From Ascarosepion bandense (lineage: Eukaryota > Mollusca > Cephalopoda > Sepiida > Sepiidae), in NCBI GenBank assembly GCA_037127315.1, contig JBBBDQ010001124.1, positions 3,537,501 to 3,601,500 on the forward strand: a stretch of DNA of 64,000 nt, given 5' to 3'. The notes under the pieces were generated by a model, which saw only the letters and a program-made list of their open reading frames with translations, was not told where the DNA came from and did not search any database. The position numbers were made by a program, and so were the translations under genes. The first letter of the stretch is position 1; each line of letters begins with the position of its first letter. Positions 22,805 through 33,244 of this stretch are shown piece by piece.

Positions 22805-23403
22805 AGTACTGTGCAAAAGTATTAGGACGAGAACTATTTTATCTTATGAGGCATATTGATAGAAAATAAACAATTTTAAAGTAATTTTATCTGATTTACT
22901 CAACAAATGCTTTAACAATAAAAATACTTGTCTCAAAATAAATTTAATATTTAGTATAATAGCCTTTTGCTTTGATCACAGCCCTCATTCTGTCAGGCAT
23001 TGATATCACAAGCTTCTTCAATGTATCTAATGGCATCTCCTGCCAAGCAGCTTGTATTTGTTCCTAAAGTGTGTCTTGCAAAGTAACATTAGATTTATTA
23101 ATTTTTTTATCCAAAATATCTGCAGAGATGTTCAATAGGATTGAGATCAGAGCTTTGTAAGGGCCAATTCAAATTCCAAAGCCTTCCTTCCTGTTCCTTT
23201 TTAGTTAAATAATTCTTACAAAGGTTTGGCTTTTCACCCTGTATCTGAATTTCAGTGAGGTTTTTTGTAAAATCACCCATCTTAATACTTTTGCACACTA
23301 CCGGTAGTGTGCAAAAGTGTTAGGATAGGGGTGATTTTAAACTTTATTTTGATGCCTAATAGAAGATAAAATAGTTCCTGTTCTAATACTTTTGCACAGT
23401 ACT
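22805..23403 (-). mobile_element. Tc1-like transposon with terminal inverted repeats
   Basis: The ends AGTACTGTGCAAAAGTATTA (22805) and its reverse complement (to 23403) form inverted repeats of about 45 bp with few mismatches. The minus strand encodes the transposase C-terminus: WPLQSSDLNPIEHL (the final-acidic-residue block of Tc1), then LDTLKKLVISMPDRMRAVIK and AKGYYTKY. The 599-bp copy has lost the N-terminus and most of the DDE domain. A terminal-repeat palindrome lies inside at 23287-23318. Confidence 0.88.
23287..23318. repeat. 32-bp perfect palindrome
   Basis: ACTTTTGCACACTACC is followed immediately by its exact reverse complement. Each half resembles the Tc1 terminus (GTGCAAAAGT), as if two ends were abutted. 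Confidence 0.95.
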
Positions 23404-23424
23404 ATATAATTTAATAATTTAAAT

Positions 23425-23658
23425 GTTCTATGTTCACTGTACATTAAATGTACATCCTTTGATAATGGCTTATGTAAGCCGAAAGCTCAGACCTGATAAA
23501 ATAATCAACAATTACTGCGATTTCTTGTCTTTTCATGACAACACTATCAAGCTAATCAGATCATACGAAAGAAGGATCTTACACAAAATAAATAGACAGA
23601 ACTTGTCTATATTATTCAATGAAAACTGTATTAATGAAAAATTGCTGCCAAAATACAC

Positions 23659-23661
<3 letters not shown>
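23425..23661 (+). mobile_element. Penelope-like leader with hammerhead-like core
   Basis: TTGATAA, T, then GGCTTA-TG-TAAGCC, GAAA and AGCT (23459-23487) give the motif order seen at 29259. The downstream translation MAYVSRKLRPDKIINNY resembles MAHVSRKLRNKLIKNY at 29265 and 28941 (minus). I read this as a conserved leader or 5' coding segment of a Penelope-like element. It stops at a (TA)n tract. Confidence 0.6.

Positions 23662-23722
<61 letters not shown>
23662..23722. repeat. (TA)n-(GA)n compound microsatellite
   Basis: The TA tract passes directly into GA. Similar compounds lie at 33798-33845 and 45122-45195. Confidence 0.95.
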
Positions 23723-23723
<1 letters not shown>

Positions 23724-23884
23724 TATAAGAGCTTCAATGAGTTATGCTTAGAACCAAAGTATTCTAAAAGACAAATTATGTTTGTTTTAGCCCCAACAGT
23801 ATTATTATGCATGTAACAAACAACTAGGGTTATTTACAAAAATTAATGACTGGTATTATTAACATATTTGGTTAATTTATTCAT

Positions 23885-24235
23885 TTTCTACAGCTTATCA
23901 ACCCATTGCAGGTTATTTAAAGCCAGAAAATACTTTTAAATTGCAATAATTTGTTCAATCTGTTCTTTTTTTGAGAATCATTTACTAATACAAGTATTAC
24001 GAATTAATTCAAAGCTTTGGGTGGGGGCAAAGTGGTGGATTCGTACTTTTGTCAAGGGTATTTTGCGCATAAATGAATACAACAAACCCACTGGAATTGG
24101 AACTTGGTGAGCCAATTTCCAATTCCAAGCTATTATCCCAATATTTTCCCAAGCTGTTACTAATCTAGGGACTGACCAGCCTTGATATTGCTTAACTTGG
24201 GTGGTCATATGGGAATTGGTATTTCAACATGCTGT
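23885..24235 (-). mobile_element. tRNA-headed SINE, family B
   Basis: The plus strand starts TACAGCTTATCAACCCATTG, CAGGTTATTTAAAGCCAGAA and continues GGAATTGGAACTTGGTGAGC and GACTGACCAGCCTTGATATT. It matches the family B copies at 12830, 40560 and 49610. The pol III box-like sequences lie on the minus strand but are weak. Confidence 0.7.
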
Positions 24236-24359
24236 GGCTGTAAGCTGTATTATCAACAGACAATATATATCCCATCAGAATTTAAAGTGTTAATTGAGAT
24301 TTTCAAAGTACATTGAAGGATTTTATTTTAGTAACAGATAACTCGTGAGAAAATATTTT

Positions 24360-24945
24360 TAAAAAAGGGGAAAAATTTCCATCTGCTCAACTATCTGAAT
24401 ACTGATTGAGGGAAGTTCAAAGTTTCTTACAACTGTATGCATTTTAATTATTGCCCCTATTAATAACTCAGGGTGGTGGGCTACACAACCCTGGCTGATT
24501 CTGGTAGTGATCAGGAACCAGTTGGAAATTTTCCTGTTGATCTGCACACAACTCTCAGTACCATCGTAGAGTATGGTGAAGAGGGCGAGGAGCTTTGCTA
24601 AGAGAGCAAGGGTGTGCATGATATTTCACAGTGTCAGTCGGTCAACCATGCCAAAGGCAGCCTTCAAATCTATAAAGGTGATTTAGAGGTGGCAGCCCCT
24701 GCAGTACCCTCAGACCCCCAGAATTTCTTGAGGAGCTGAAGAGTAGAGACGTGATTGGAGGTAGAGCGGGTGGGCATGAAATCAACCTGTTGAGGGTGGT
24801 GTCCAGATCTGATGTCAGGGAGAATGAAGTCAAGGAGAATCTGGGAGAAGAGTTTGGCTGGGAGGGGGAGAAAGGTGATTTCACGGTGGGAATCCATTAA
24901 TAGAACATTCTGAGAACAGATTTCCAATTTGAAGCACTTGGTAGA
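24360..24945 (-). pseudogene. LINE reverse transcriptase core fragment, second family
   Basis: Minus-strand frames read LPAKLFSQILLDFILPDIRS, VDFMPTRSTSNHVSTLQLL, IDLKAAFGMVDRLTL (motif A region), LLALFTILYDGTESCVQINR and TTRISQGCVAHHPELL (motif B region). The fragment ends before the YxDD motif. The sequence differs from the Jockey/CR1-like family. It resembles invertebrate endonuclease-reverse transcriptase LINEs; clade not assigned. Frames at 24948-24670 and 24619-24359 are separated by a stop. Confidence 0.8.
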
Positions 24946-25210
24946 CAATGCTTTTGTCCAATTCTAAACTCTAGTAACCTTCAGGGAATTTCAAACTATG
25001 TCAAACAAATAAATGTACAGAAGCAACTTAAATATTCATGTTTAGATTTATCATCTGTTCACTTCAAACTATGACACACTTTACAATTATATAAGATTAA
25101 ATCAAGTGGCACAAACTGAAAATAAATTGATATGCATATCTTAATGCAAGCACCCACAATACCATGTAAACAAAGACAAATCTTTCTCATTTCCTTCATA
25201 TTCCATTGGT
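24946..25210. other. Unassigned sequence
   Basis: No gene is seen. Confidence 0.4.
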
Positions 25211-25214
25211 AACA

Positions 25215-25400
25215 ATGAAGTTCTTGGCTGCTTCTCAAAAACTGTTACTTTGTGGAACAGAACCCCAAGAGAATGTTTCCCTCATCACTATAATCTTAAC
25301 CTGTTCAAGACTAGGATTAACCCTTATCTATCCTACATATAATTTGCATGTCTTACTTCTCTAAAACAGCCTAATTTAGTAACCCTCCACCTTATAATAT
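25215..25400 (+). mobile_element. LINE C-terminal fragment
   Basis: Frame-shifted translation gives a block like TVTLWNRTPRECFPHHYNLN followed by LFKTRINPYLSYI. This is the conserved extreme C-terminus of Jockey/CR1-group LINEs, in a third subfamily relative to the copies at 7203 and 10045. Confidence 0.6.
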
Positions 25401-25950
25401 TAAAAACATTATAAACATTTATTTGGATACTTTTTTGCTCAGGAAGAATTTGTCAGTAGATGCTATGATTGATTTGTCTGTTTAATGGCAGCTCAACTCC
25501 TTATGGGTTACATTTAATGCATAAATTTAATTTCTTTAGGAGTTTGGAAATAATTAAAATGTTATTCTGCTTTCACAATTGAATATGTGGTAGATGATAC
25601 TCAGCTTTTGTGCATATACATGTTTTTGTTGACATAATTACTAAAGGTGATGATATATCTGTTTTATGCAGTTTTGCTGAAGTTACATTTTGGAACAGTT
25701 TAATTTAATAAATTTTAGAATATTATAGGGTTTAATGTCATGAAAGTTCTTTCAATTTGGTTGTTTGGAATCATTTTTATAATTCTAGTGCATAACGAAA
25801 TATAAGACAAAGATCTAAAACTTGTCATCACTACTTTCCAGGCTACACCTTATCCACAACTGATAAATTGGCCAAGATGTTATCAAGTCTGGAAGAATAA
25901 AACAAATTTATCAATTAAAAACCCAAAAACTTAACTTCAGTGTTAATATT
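25401..25950. other. Unassigned AT-rich sequence
   Basis: No gene is seen. Confidence 0.4.
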
Positions 25951-25954
25951 TTTT

Positions 25955-26260
25955 TTCTCTTAATCATATCACCCCCAAGCAAGATGGTAATGCCACTGAT
26001 GTGCAGGGGGCTACGTACGAGTGAAAAGATTAGAAGAGAGAAAGCCGGAAACCACATCCTAAACAGGGAACAAGGGATGAGCCTCTACACCTGTTCAATA
26101 GACGTGGTTGGAGTGTGAACCGGGCAATAGCTTAGTTTATTTACTCCAATTGAAAAAAAAAAAAAAAAAAGTGAAAAGATTGGAAAAGAGAAAGCCGGAA
26201 ACCACATCCTAAACAGGGAACAAGGGATGAGCCTCTTCACCTGTTCAATAGACATGGTAT
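25955..26260 (-). mobile_element. LINE 3' UTR, two partial tandem copies
   Basis: This is the minus-strand copy of the 3' UTR at 9826. The plus strand has ATCACCCCCAAGCAAG (terminal signature) and GTGCAGGGGGCTACGTACG. A unit of about 90 bp (GTGAAAAGATTAGAAGAGAG ... TTCAATAGACGTGGT) appears at 26020-26111 and again at 26171-26260, separated by a unique part and 18 A. The poly-A between two sense-identical units suggests duplication or template switching. Confidence 0.75.
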
Positions 26261-26804
26261 GAAAAGTTTTTTGTAATTCTAAAAAAGGATCTTTAAAGTA
26301 AAAACATGACTTAAAGAAACATGATAACGAAGAAAATTAAGGGCAGTTGAGCAACAGGTAAGCAAATGAATCATGGCAATTGACTTAACATCCATTTTTT
26401 TCTTGCTTTATTTTATTGGATAGGAAAAGAGAGAAAGATATAAATCACCCAAGATGTTGATCTTCTCAAAACCAGAAATAAAGAGAGACTTCTTATGTAT
26501 GTGCAAAGAATTAGTCAACCAGGTCATTAAAGGCACGGTTACATATTCTAAGTAAATGAGTCACCGAGCTGAAGAGAGAAATAAAGAACAGCGAAAAGAG
26601 GAGGAAAATAAGCAAAGATTGAATGATAGATGGACAGAAAGAAAGCTACAGAGTTAGAGAGAAAGAGTAAAACAGCAAGAGGGATGAAAGCGAGCAGATG
26701 GCAGAATAAGAGAGACAAAAAGTAAGAGGGTCAGACAGAGGGGAAAAAAAAGAAAACAATAAAACCAGATATTCATTGCTCTTATTTGTCAAATAATGAT
26801 GGTA
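26261..26804. other. Unassigned, purine-rich
   Basis: An A/G-rich plus strand runs through 26570-26750. No gene is seen. Confidence 0.4.
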
Positions 26805-26895
26805 CCATTATTGTTAACTACCTAATGAGATATTGTTCTTTCAATGTCAAAATAAAATTTACAATTTTGTCGTAGTTTGTACATGTTCTAAAGTA
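26805..26895 (+). repeat. Decayed copy of the 6296 hammerhead-like repeat
   Basis: ACCATTATTGTTAACTACCT matches 6296-6312. The core has become CTAATGA and GAAA has become CAAA. The downstream TACATGTTCTAA matches CACATGTTCTAA at 6368. Homology is clear; the ribozyme core is broken. Confidence 0.6.
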
Positions 26896-27020
26896 TAACC
26901 TATAATAAATATTCATCGCTCTATTTTTACATTGAGCACTGTTTTAAATTAAATTTTAAATTAAATTGAACGTTGCAAATATTTACTTTGTTCCTTATTC
27001 ATTTGGAGATTGCGTGCGTG

Positions 27021-27023
<3 letters not shown>

Positions 27024-27068
<45 letters not shown>
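27024..27068. repeat. (TA)n microsatellite
   Basis: Pure TA tract. Open frames translating it as YIYIY are artefacts. Confidence 0.95.
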
Positions 27069-27071
<3 letters not shown>

Positions 27072-27265
27072 TACATACATACACACAAGTTGGTCAACTG
27101 GTGTCCCTTTTTTCTTTCACTGCTACTTTGCAGTAGTGGTGGACAACTCCAATCCTTGGATTTCTTTACTAACCTTTCATCTTTACCTTTGTTGCTGAAT
27201 GCTCAGCAGAGAGGCGCCAAGTACCATTTGTTTATTTTATTTTATTTTTTTTGTTAAGTCTTTGG

Positions 27266-27336
27266 TATGACTCGGCTGAGAATTGAACCTGCAACCTCCC
27301 ACGCCATAGGTGAGCACTCTACCATTGCACTATGGG
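27266..27336 (-). repeat. tRNA-like sequence, probable SINE head
   Basis: The minus strand reads GCCCATAGTGCAATGGTAGA (A box), an anticodon-arm-like stretch, then GGTTGCAGGTTCAATTC (B box). Both pol III boxes are close to consensus. The 3' acceptor strand does not pair with GCCCATA, so this is a tRNA-derived repeat or pseudogene. It abuts a SINE at 27341. Confidence 0.6.
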
Positions 27337-27340
27337 CTGA

Positions 27341-27625
27341 GATGTGCATTGTGGTGCAGTGGATATTGTCTTAGACAAGAAACTGGCGAGCTGAGTTCTA
27401 ATTCTAGCTGAATTCACTTATGTGCAAATACCTTTTGGAAAAGTATTAATCTGTCGCTTCTCCCTTCAGGTATGGGTTAAATAGCAGAACAGATCGAGTT
27501 CTATAGCCTTGGTTAGCAGCCAGTCTACCACAGAAAGTAATGGCAACTTACTTTGTGAAAATCTTCTGCCCAGTCAGTCATGTCTTTCAAGACATGACCA
27601 CCCAAACATGTATCATGTATGGCAT
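27341..27625 (+). mobile_element. SINE family A
   Basis: GATGTGCATTGTGGTGCAGT (A box), GAGTTCTAATTC (B box) and the family body to GTATCATGTATGGCAT. The last ACTGAC tail units are lost. Confidence 0.88.
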
Positions 27626-27689
27626 ATGTATAGATTTTCAGATAAAACACAGGGTGCAGCAGAAATATCTCCCACATAATAGTAAGACA

Positions 27690-28412
27690 TTAGAGGCAAT
27701 GATGACTTCATGCACAGGGGGTTACAGTGAGAGAAAAAACAAGGTACAGGAGATGTTGAAGAAATGATAAGAAAAGAATGGGAATCAAGGAGATATATGA
27801 TGGTAATTGATGTTGCATTTTAACTTTTAGAGATTGTAGCTATCAAGGAAGCAAGCAAAAGGAAGTGAGTTCCACAAACAGGAAGTGTGAGAAAAGAAAC
27901 TGTTAGAGTAGAAAAGGCGGTCACATTTAACTATTTCGATGGTAAAAGGGTAGCAATTTAATAGCATGAGTAAAGACATAGTCAGGACACCAAAGAAAGA
28001 ATCTCATAGAGAGCAGTTGCCATGAAAATATTTGTAGAAAAGACAGAGGGAAGCCACATCATGTAAGCAAGAGTGACTGAAGGTAGGCCACCAAGTCAGG
28101 ATTGATTACATTGCAGATCCTTTGAATTTTGTCGAGAACCTCAAGATGAATAGCAGAAGCACTCAACGAGAAAAGGCAATAGTATTCAATGCATGGATGA
28201 ATGGGAGATTTATAAATGTGAAAAATGGATTCTGACAAATAGATCCAATGTAGTTATTTCATTTGAAGTTTGTTAAGAGAGTGATACCAAGGAGGCAAAG
28301 TGTGTTGCTCTCTGGGAGATTTGTGCCTTCCATTCTGACGGTAAATAAGAAAGTTTCTGTATGGCGGTTAAAGGAGAGCAGCCTTGTTCTGGAGGCAGAG
28401 TATTTAATTTCT
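27690..28412 (-). mobile_element. LINE 3' half, Jockey/CR1-like
   Basis: This aligns with the minus-strand LINE at 6972-7768. Shared plus-strand phrases are GAGATTGTAGCTATCAAGGA, AGGAAGCCACATCATG-like text and CCAAGTCAGGATTGATTACA. It extends further 5' to a block with CTCTGGGAGATTTGTGCCTT. No frame remains open. Confidence 0.75.
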
Positions 28413-28660
28413 GGTATTTGGTCAAAACATTATGTCTATAACCTCTATATCAACTAAGATGAAAACACTAACTTGAAATAATATAATTATATTACCAATA
28501 ATTGTACCGAGACTAATTACATAATAGTGAAAGGTAGGAGGGCTTTATGTGTGACTAAATACAGGATGTAATTTGGCTGATATTTTGTTTTATTTAAAGT
28601 ACATTGTGTGTATATGTGCACACATATATAATAGTTATTTTTTTTTTTTAATATTCTCTA
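28413..28660. other. Unassigned sequence
   Basis: No gene is seen. Confidence 0.4.
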
Positions 28661-28664
28661 ACAT

Positions 28665-28731
28665 TCAGTAACTTCTTGCATCTTAGTGATTTTATTGCTT
28701 TGCTTGGGGTGAAATAATTAAAAAAAGAAAT
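28665..28731 (+). mobile_element. LINE 3' tail
   Basis: CTTGCATCTTAGTGATTTTA followed by GCTTTGCTTGGGGTGAAATA and poly-A is the terminal signature of the Jockey/CR1-like family. It abuts the minus-strand Penelope-like arm. Confidence 0.6.
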
Positions 28732-28737
28732 ATTATA

Positions 28738-29452
28738 TTTAGTGTATCGAAGCAGCAAATAATTTTCTAAATATATACTGTTAAATATAAGAAACAATGA
28801 ATGTCTATTATGTTTAATCACGAGCCGTTCTAAACATCGTAGTTTGGCTTTAATTTCAGTTGAAAATAAAGACAAAAATTCTCCAACATTTGGATAATTT
28901 TTTATTAATTTGTTTCTAAGCTTTCGACTCACATGAGCCACCTACAGAGAGGTCACCAAGACGGAAACACATTAACATCCACCATCACAACGATTTTATT
29001 TTGTGTTGACAAAACTCCGATAGGCAACGGCAATAATTACCAAAAATAATGTAGTTCGCAAATTTGCAATGTGGTTCTATGACGTCACACCGCGTGATAG
29101 CGTGAAATGACAACAGAACCATGTATTCAAATGCAATGTAATATGTTATGGCCAGATTTAAAACATTTTATTGCTGTTGTCTAGTGGAGTTTAATGTCAA
29201 CACAAAATAAAATTGTCGTGATGGTGGATGTTAATGTGTTACCGTCTTGGTGACCTCTCTGGAGATGGCTCATGTGAGCCGAAAGCTTAGAAACAAATTA
29301 ATAAAAAATTATCCAAATGTTGGAGAATTTTTGTCTTTATTTTCAACTGAAATTAAAGCCAAAATACGTTTAGAATGGTTCACGATTAAACTTAAGACAT
29401 TGTCTCTTGTATTTAACAGTATATGTTTAGAAAATTTATATATAAATATATA
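28738..29452. mobile_element. Head-to-head inverted Penelope-like leaders
   Basis: Two arms of about 285-300 bp (28738-29035 minus; 29169-29452 plus) are inverted copies around a unique spacer of about 133 bp. Shared text includes TCAACACAAAATAAAAT, GATGGTGGATGTTAATGTGT, CCGTCTTGGTGACCTCTCT and GGAGAATTTTTGTCTTTATT. Each arm carries the hammerhead-like core (29259-29288 plus; 28918-28947 minus) and an open frame starting MAHVSRKLRNKLIKNY. Penelope-like elements often carry partial inverted copies, which fits. No reverse transcriptase is inside. Confidence 0.75.
29259..29288 (+). ncRNA. Hammerhead-like core (candidate)
   Basis: CTGGAGA (core CTGANGA with A to G), T, stem GGCTCA-TG-TGAGCC (29267-29280), GAAA (29281-29284), palindromic AGCT (29284-29287) and T29288 at the expected cleavage base. 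The copy at 23459 has TTGATAA and a changed but still pairing stem, GGCTTA/TAAGCC. Confidence 0.4.
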
Positions 29453-29455
29453 GGA

Positions 29456-31076
29456 GTGAACATTGAAGTCAACATTCCAGGGTGACAGACTATTTCATGC
29501 TAAGTGCAATTATCAGGCCACATGTTTTGGCAGAAGGGGTTTATTTGTTTGGGTAAATTTATATTGTTTTTTTCTAATATTTATTCTTTTCGGTTTTCGA
29601 TGTTTAATTTATTTGAATTCATTATTTATTTTGTTTTATCTATTCTAATGGCTGTTATGGCGGCAGAGGTTTGTTAATTTGTTTATTATAGAAATGTTAC
29701 AGGACTTTACAGGGATGACGGTCTCAATCTTAAACAACACAGACAAAACTAAAAAATCAATTAGAAAGATTTTCAAAAATAAATTCGACAGACATAAAAA
29801 CTAAAATGAAGTAGATTTTCTAGATACTACCTTCAACTTGAGTAAAAGGCACATATAAACCATACTGAAAACCCAACGACAAACCACTGTGTATGCACAC
29901 TTCTTTCAATCACCCATCATCTATAATCAGGTAGATGCCAAAATCAATTGAATGCAGGCTTTTTGACAACTCTTCCAATTAAACCATATTTAATGAAGTT
30001 AAGAAAGACGATGAAACAGCACTAAAAAAAATAGTGGATTTCCGGTAACACTCACATACTCACCACAGAGAACAAAAAATGCCAACAAGAGAAATATATG
30101 GTTCAACCCACCACATAAAAACAAACAAAGGGAAAATATTCTTCAAACTATTACAAACATTTTCTGGAATCAACACTCTCCACAAAATATTCAACAAAAA
30201 CAGTGAAAATCAGTTATAGCTGCACTGAGAACATGGCACAAATAATAAAAAAACAACAGAAAAACTATCAACAAACAACCCGAAAAAATTAAAACCACAT
30301 GTAACTGCAGAATAAGGAATGAATGTCCCTTAAACGATAATTGTTTACAAAACAACATAATATACCAATTGACGGTAAAATCACCAGATAATGAGGAAAA
30401 AATATATGCATAGGAGTAAAAGAAGGATCCTGGAAACAAAGAAACGATGCACACAAAACATCCTTCACAAATAGTAAATACGCAAACAGCACAATGCTTT
30501 CTAAGTATATCTGGAAAATTAAAAACAAAACCCAAATCACACCAAAAAAATACAGAAAAGAACATCAGCCTACAACAACCAATCCAAAACCTGTTAATTT
30601 TGTAGGAAAAAACAGCTATTATTACTTTCCCAGACCGAAACAAACTACTAAATAAATGATCTGATATCTGAACTCATCTCAAAATGCAGACATGAAAACA
30701 AATTTTTACTATCTTACTTAAAAATTGAAAAGAATAAATAAATTATAATTTAATCCAATCAAATAAACAAATTAACAAACCACTGCCACCATAACAACCA
30801 TTAGAATAGATGAAATAAAAATAAAAAATAAAATAAAAATTCAAATAAACATTGAAAACTGAAAAGAATAAAAAATATAAATATAAGAATAAAATAAATT
30901 TTTCTAAAAAAAAAAATAAACAAACCACTACCACCAAAATAACTGTTCAAAAGAATACCCACAATGCACCACTGACCCATATATATAAATAGCCAAAGAA
31001 AAACCCAACACATGTGGCCTGATGATTGTGCTTAACATGAAATAGCCTGTCCCCTCTGTGTTGATGTCAATGTTCA
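29456..31076 (+). mobile_element. Penelope-like RT/GIY-YIG relic with terminal inverted repeats
   Basis: The left end (29456-29692) and right end (30762-31076) are inverted copies. Both start GTGAACATTGA and share ATCAGGCCACATGT, TCTATTCTAATGG and GGTTTGTTAATTTGTTTATT. Between them the plus strand reads in broken frames GLYRDDGLNLKQ (YRDD at 29708-29719 where motif C is expected), DFLDTTFNLSKR, KVSYSCTENMAQIIK, CPLNDNC and IGVKEGSWKQRNDAHKTSF (GIY-YIG-like). Order and motifs match Penelope-group reverse transcriptase plus endonuclease. Only the part from motif C onward is present. Confidence 0.65.
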
Positions 31077-31428
31077 CTTTCATATTTACATACGCCCTAT
31101 CTTTGATATTGAGCACTTTATCCTGTGATTATAGCACACCTTGAAACTATATTTATTCATATATATTATACATAGATTTGGGCAGCAATCTTTCTTTCAA
31201 ACATCTTTCATTAAATATGGTAACCAAGAAAAATATCATTAAGTTTATAAATGCTCCTATTCAAAACACAAACATAAATTACAATGTAACAGTGAAAACA
31301 CAAGAAAAAAAATAACACCACCAGAGACAAAAAACCCTTGAAAATGTCTATAGAAGTGGAGGAAAGTGCTTGGGACAATAGAAATTATGGAAAATTTTTG
31401 TACTCCCTTTAGTCCTTCCAAATGGAAA

Positions 31429-31478
<50 letters not shown>

Positions 31479-32640
31479 TTGATTCCTGGTGCAAAGCACA
31501 TTTTCTTTAAGTTTTCTCAAATGTACAGACTGGTAAAGGAAATGAATACTGTCCCCACCACAAAAAAAAAAAAACAGGGCATTCTATTCAAATACGGTTA
31601 TCTAGTCAAATAATGTTTGGAGATATGTGTGTGTGTATATGTTTTTAATTTAGTTTGTTAGTCATATTTCCTAGTTGAGTACAGTAGAAAGTCATGTGGA
31701 AAAAGAAAAAGAGTTTGATAGTGTGTTTTGAAACATACTCCCAAACAAAGAGTGGAAAATTGCTTTAAAACCAGCATCTGAAACCCTGATTTTTTTTTTT
31801 TGGTTGTACCTGGGCTCAGCCACTGATTTTAAGCATGATTGGAGAAAAATATGCAGCTATCTCAGCCAAAGGAAGGTTCTTAATCTGATCAGGTATCATT
31901 TTAAGCCTCTTGTTTATAATTGTATATGCTTAAAGTAATAACATTAGCCAGTGGTAGTTTGTGGAGCAGATTTACTTATTTGTACAAATCTGCGACAACA
32001 CTTTCACAGGTGCAATTGTGTGCAGGTGTCATACTTTTAGCTGTTGTTGTGACAGACATGATGAGATTGGATAAGTAGAGTATATCTACCTGTTTCTCAT
32101 ATAAAGCTTCTCTAATCAGCAACTATAAATTTATTTCAGATTAAAGGATTATTGCAGCCAGGTGGATTATCTTGGGAATCAGTGTCAACCAACATTAAGT
32201 AGATACATTGAATTGAAAATACACACACAGTTATATTTTCAGTGTATGTACTGACACACAAAATGTACACAGAAAAAGTAGTGTTGAAAAATTCTCGGCT
32301 TAAAAATTTTCATGCTCAAAGTTTGAGAAGTGTGTCATGCTGAGAACTTTTCAGCCCAAGTAATACAAGACAGGGTGTGATCACTGGATACAAATTAAGC
32401 ACTGAACACATCCACATATATCATCTTATACAACAGTTTGTGTGTGTGACATTCTGTACATGACATGATAACTAAGAGTTGCAAGGCAATAAAAATACAT
32501 GCAGATTGAAAATTGTCTAATATTTCTTCAATAAATTTTTTGTTAATATTATATTTTTATTTTCTTGAATACATGACAAAAAATTCCCTTGAGATTAGTT
32601 TTCTTCATCTACATAAATATAAAACCTAGTTGAAAACCTG
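31077..32640. other. Unassigned, with (TA)n at 31431-31468
   Basis: A TA microsatellite with a short CA extension is the only clear feature. No gene is seen. Confidence 0.45.
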
Positions 32641-32644
32641 CCTA

Positions 32645-33045
32645 TTGGGCTAGATTTTAAGTACACCCTGTAGACTACCTAAATGGAGTCTTGGGTGACA
32701 ATATGAGGTCATAGCTTAATCGAAAATCATCATGAACTTTGGGATCAAATTCAATTTAAATATCTGGATACACTCTGTAAAAAAAAAAATAAAATAAAAT
32801 AAAATTGTTGAGTACCAACATTTTTTTGCAAAACTAAATTTTTTATTGAAATTTTATTGCTGGTGAGGGTTTTATAAGTTGATAAACAAGGCTGAGAGGT
32901 TAATCAAATTTGACTTGAAAAGGATAAGATTTTAAGATTTCAAAACAGGAAAATCCAAGAGAATGTGGGGAGGCAGCTGCTCACTATCCCTCAAAAGAAG
33001 TTCCAGGAATGTCCTATGGTAGATATTGTTTGAATGACAAATATA
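32645..33045 (+). mobile_element. mariner-like transposase 3' fragment
   Basis: Around 32900-33040 the plus strand gives, across frameshifts, an extreme mariner C-terminus: KDKILRFQNRKIQENVGRQ, then a block resembling IPQKKFQECPMV. A related fragment is at 34990-35220. The catalytic region is missing. Confidence 0.55.
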
Positions 33046-33244
33046 AACATGATTTAAAAAAAAAATTCCCAATGAGAGAGAGGGAGTGGGGTTTTAAATT
33101 TGGTTTTCAGCTCTATGTCTGCATGGTTACATAAAAGAAAGATTTGCGTTAATTAATCTGACATAAAAAAATAAGGATGTAGTTTATCATTAAAAAGAAA
33201 AAAGAAAAAAAAGGTGAGTTGACTGTAGTTGGGATCATCAAGTC

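Noticed and set aside
27010..27198. Open frames rich in Tyr-Ile (also at 31422, 37309, 45118, 48409)
   Set aside because: They are translations of (TA)n tracts with no domain outside the repeat, except the GIY-YIG frame at 48564.
30191..31013. Hydrophobic minus-strand frames that look like membrane proteins
   Set aside because: They are the antisense of the A-rich Penelope-like coding and its inverted repeat. The plus strand shows recognisable motifs.
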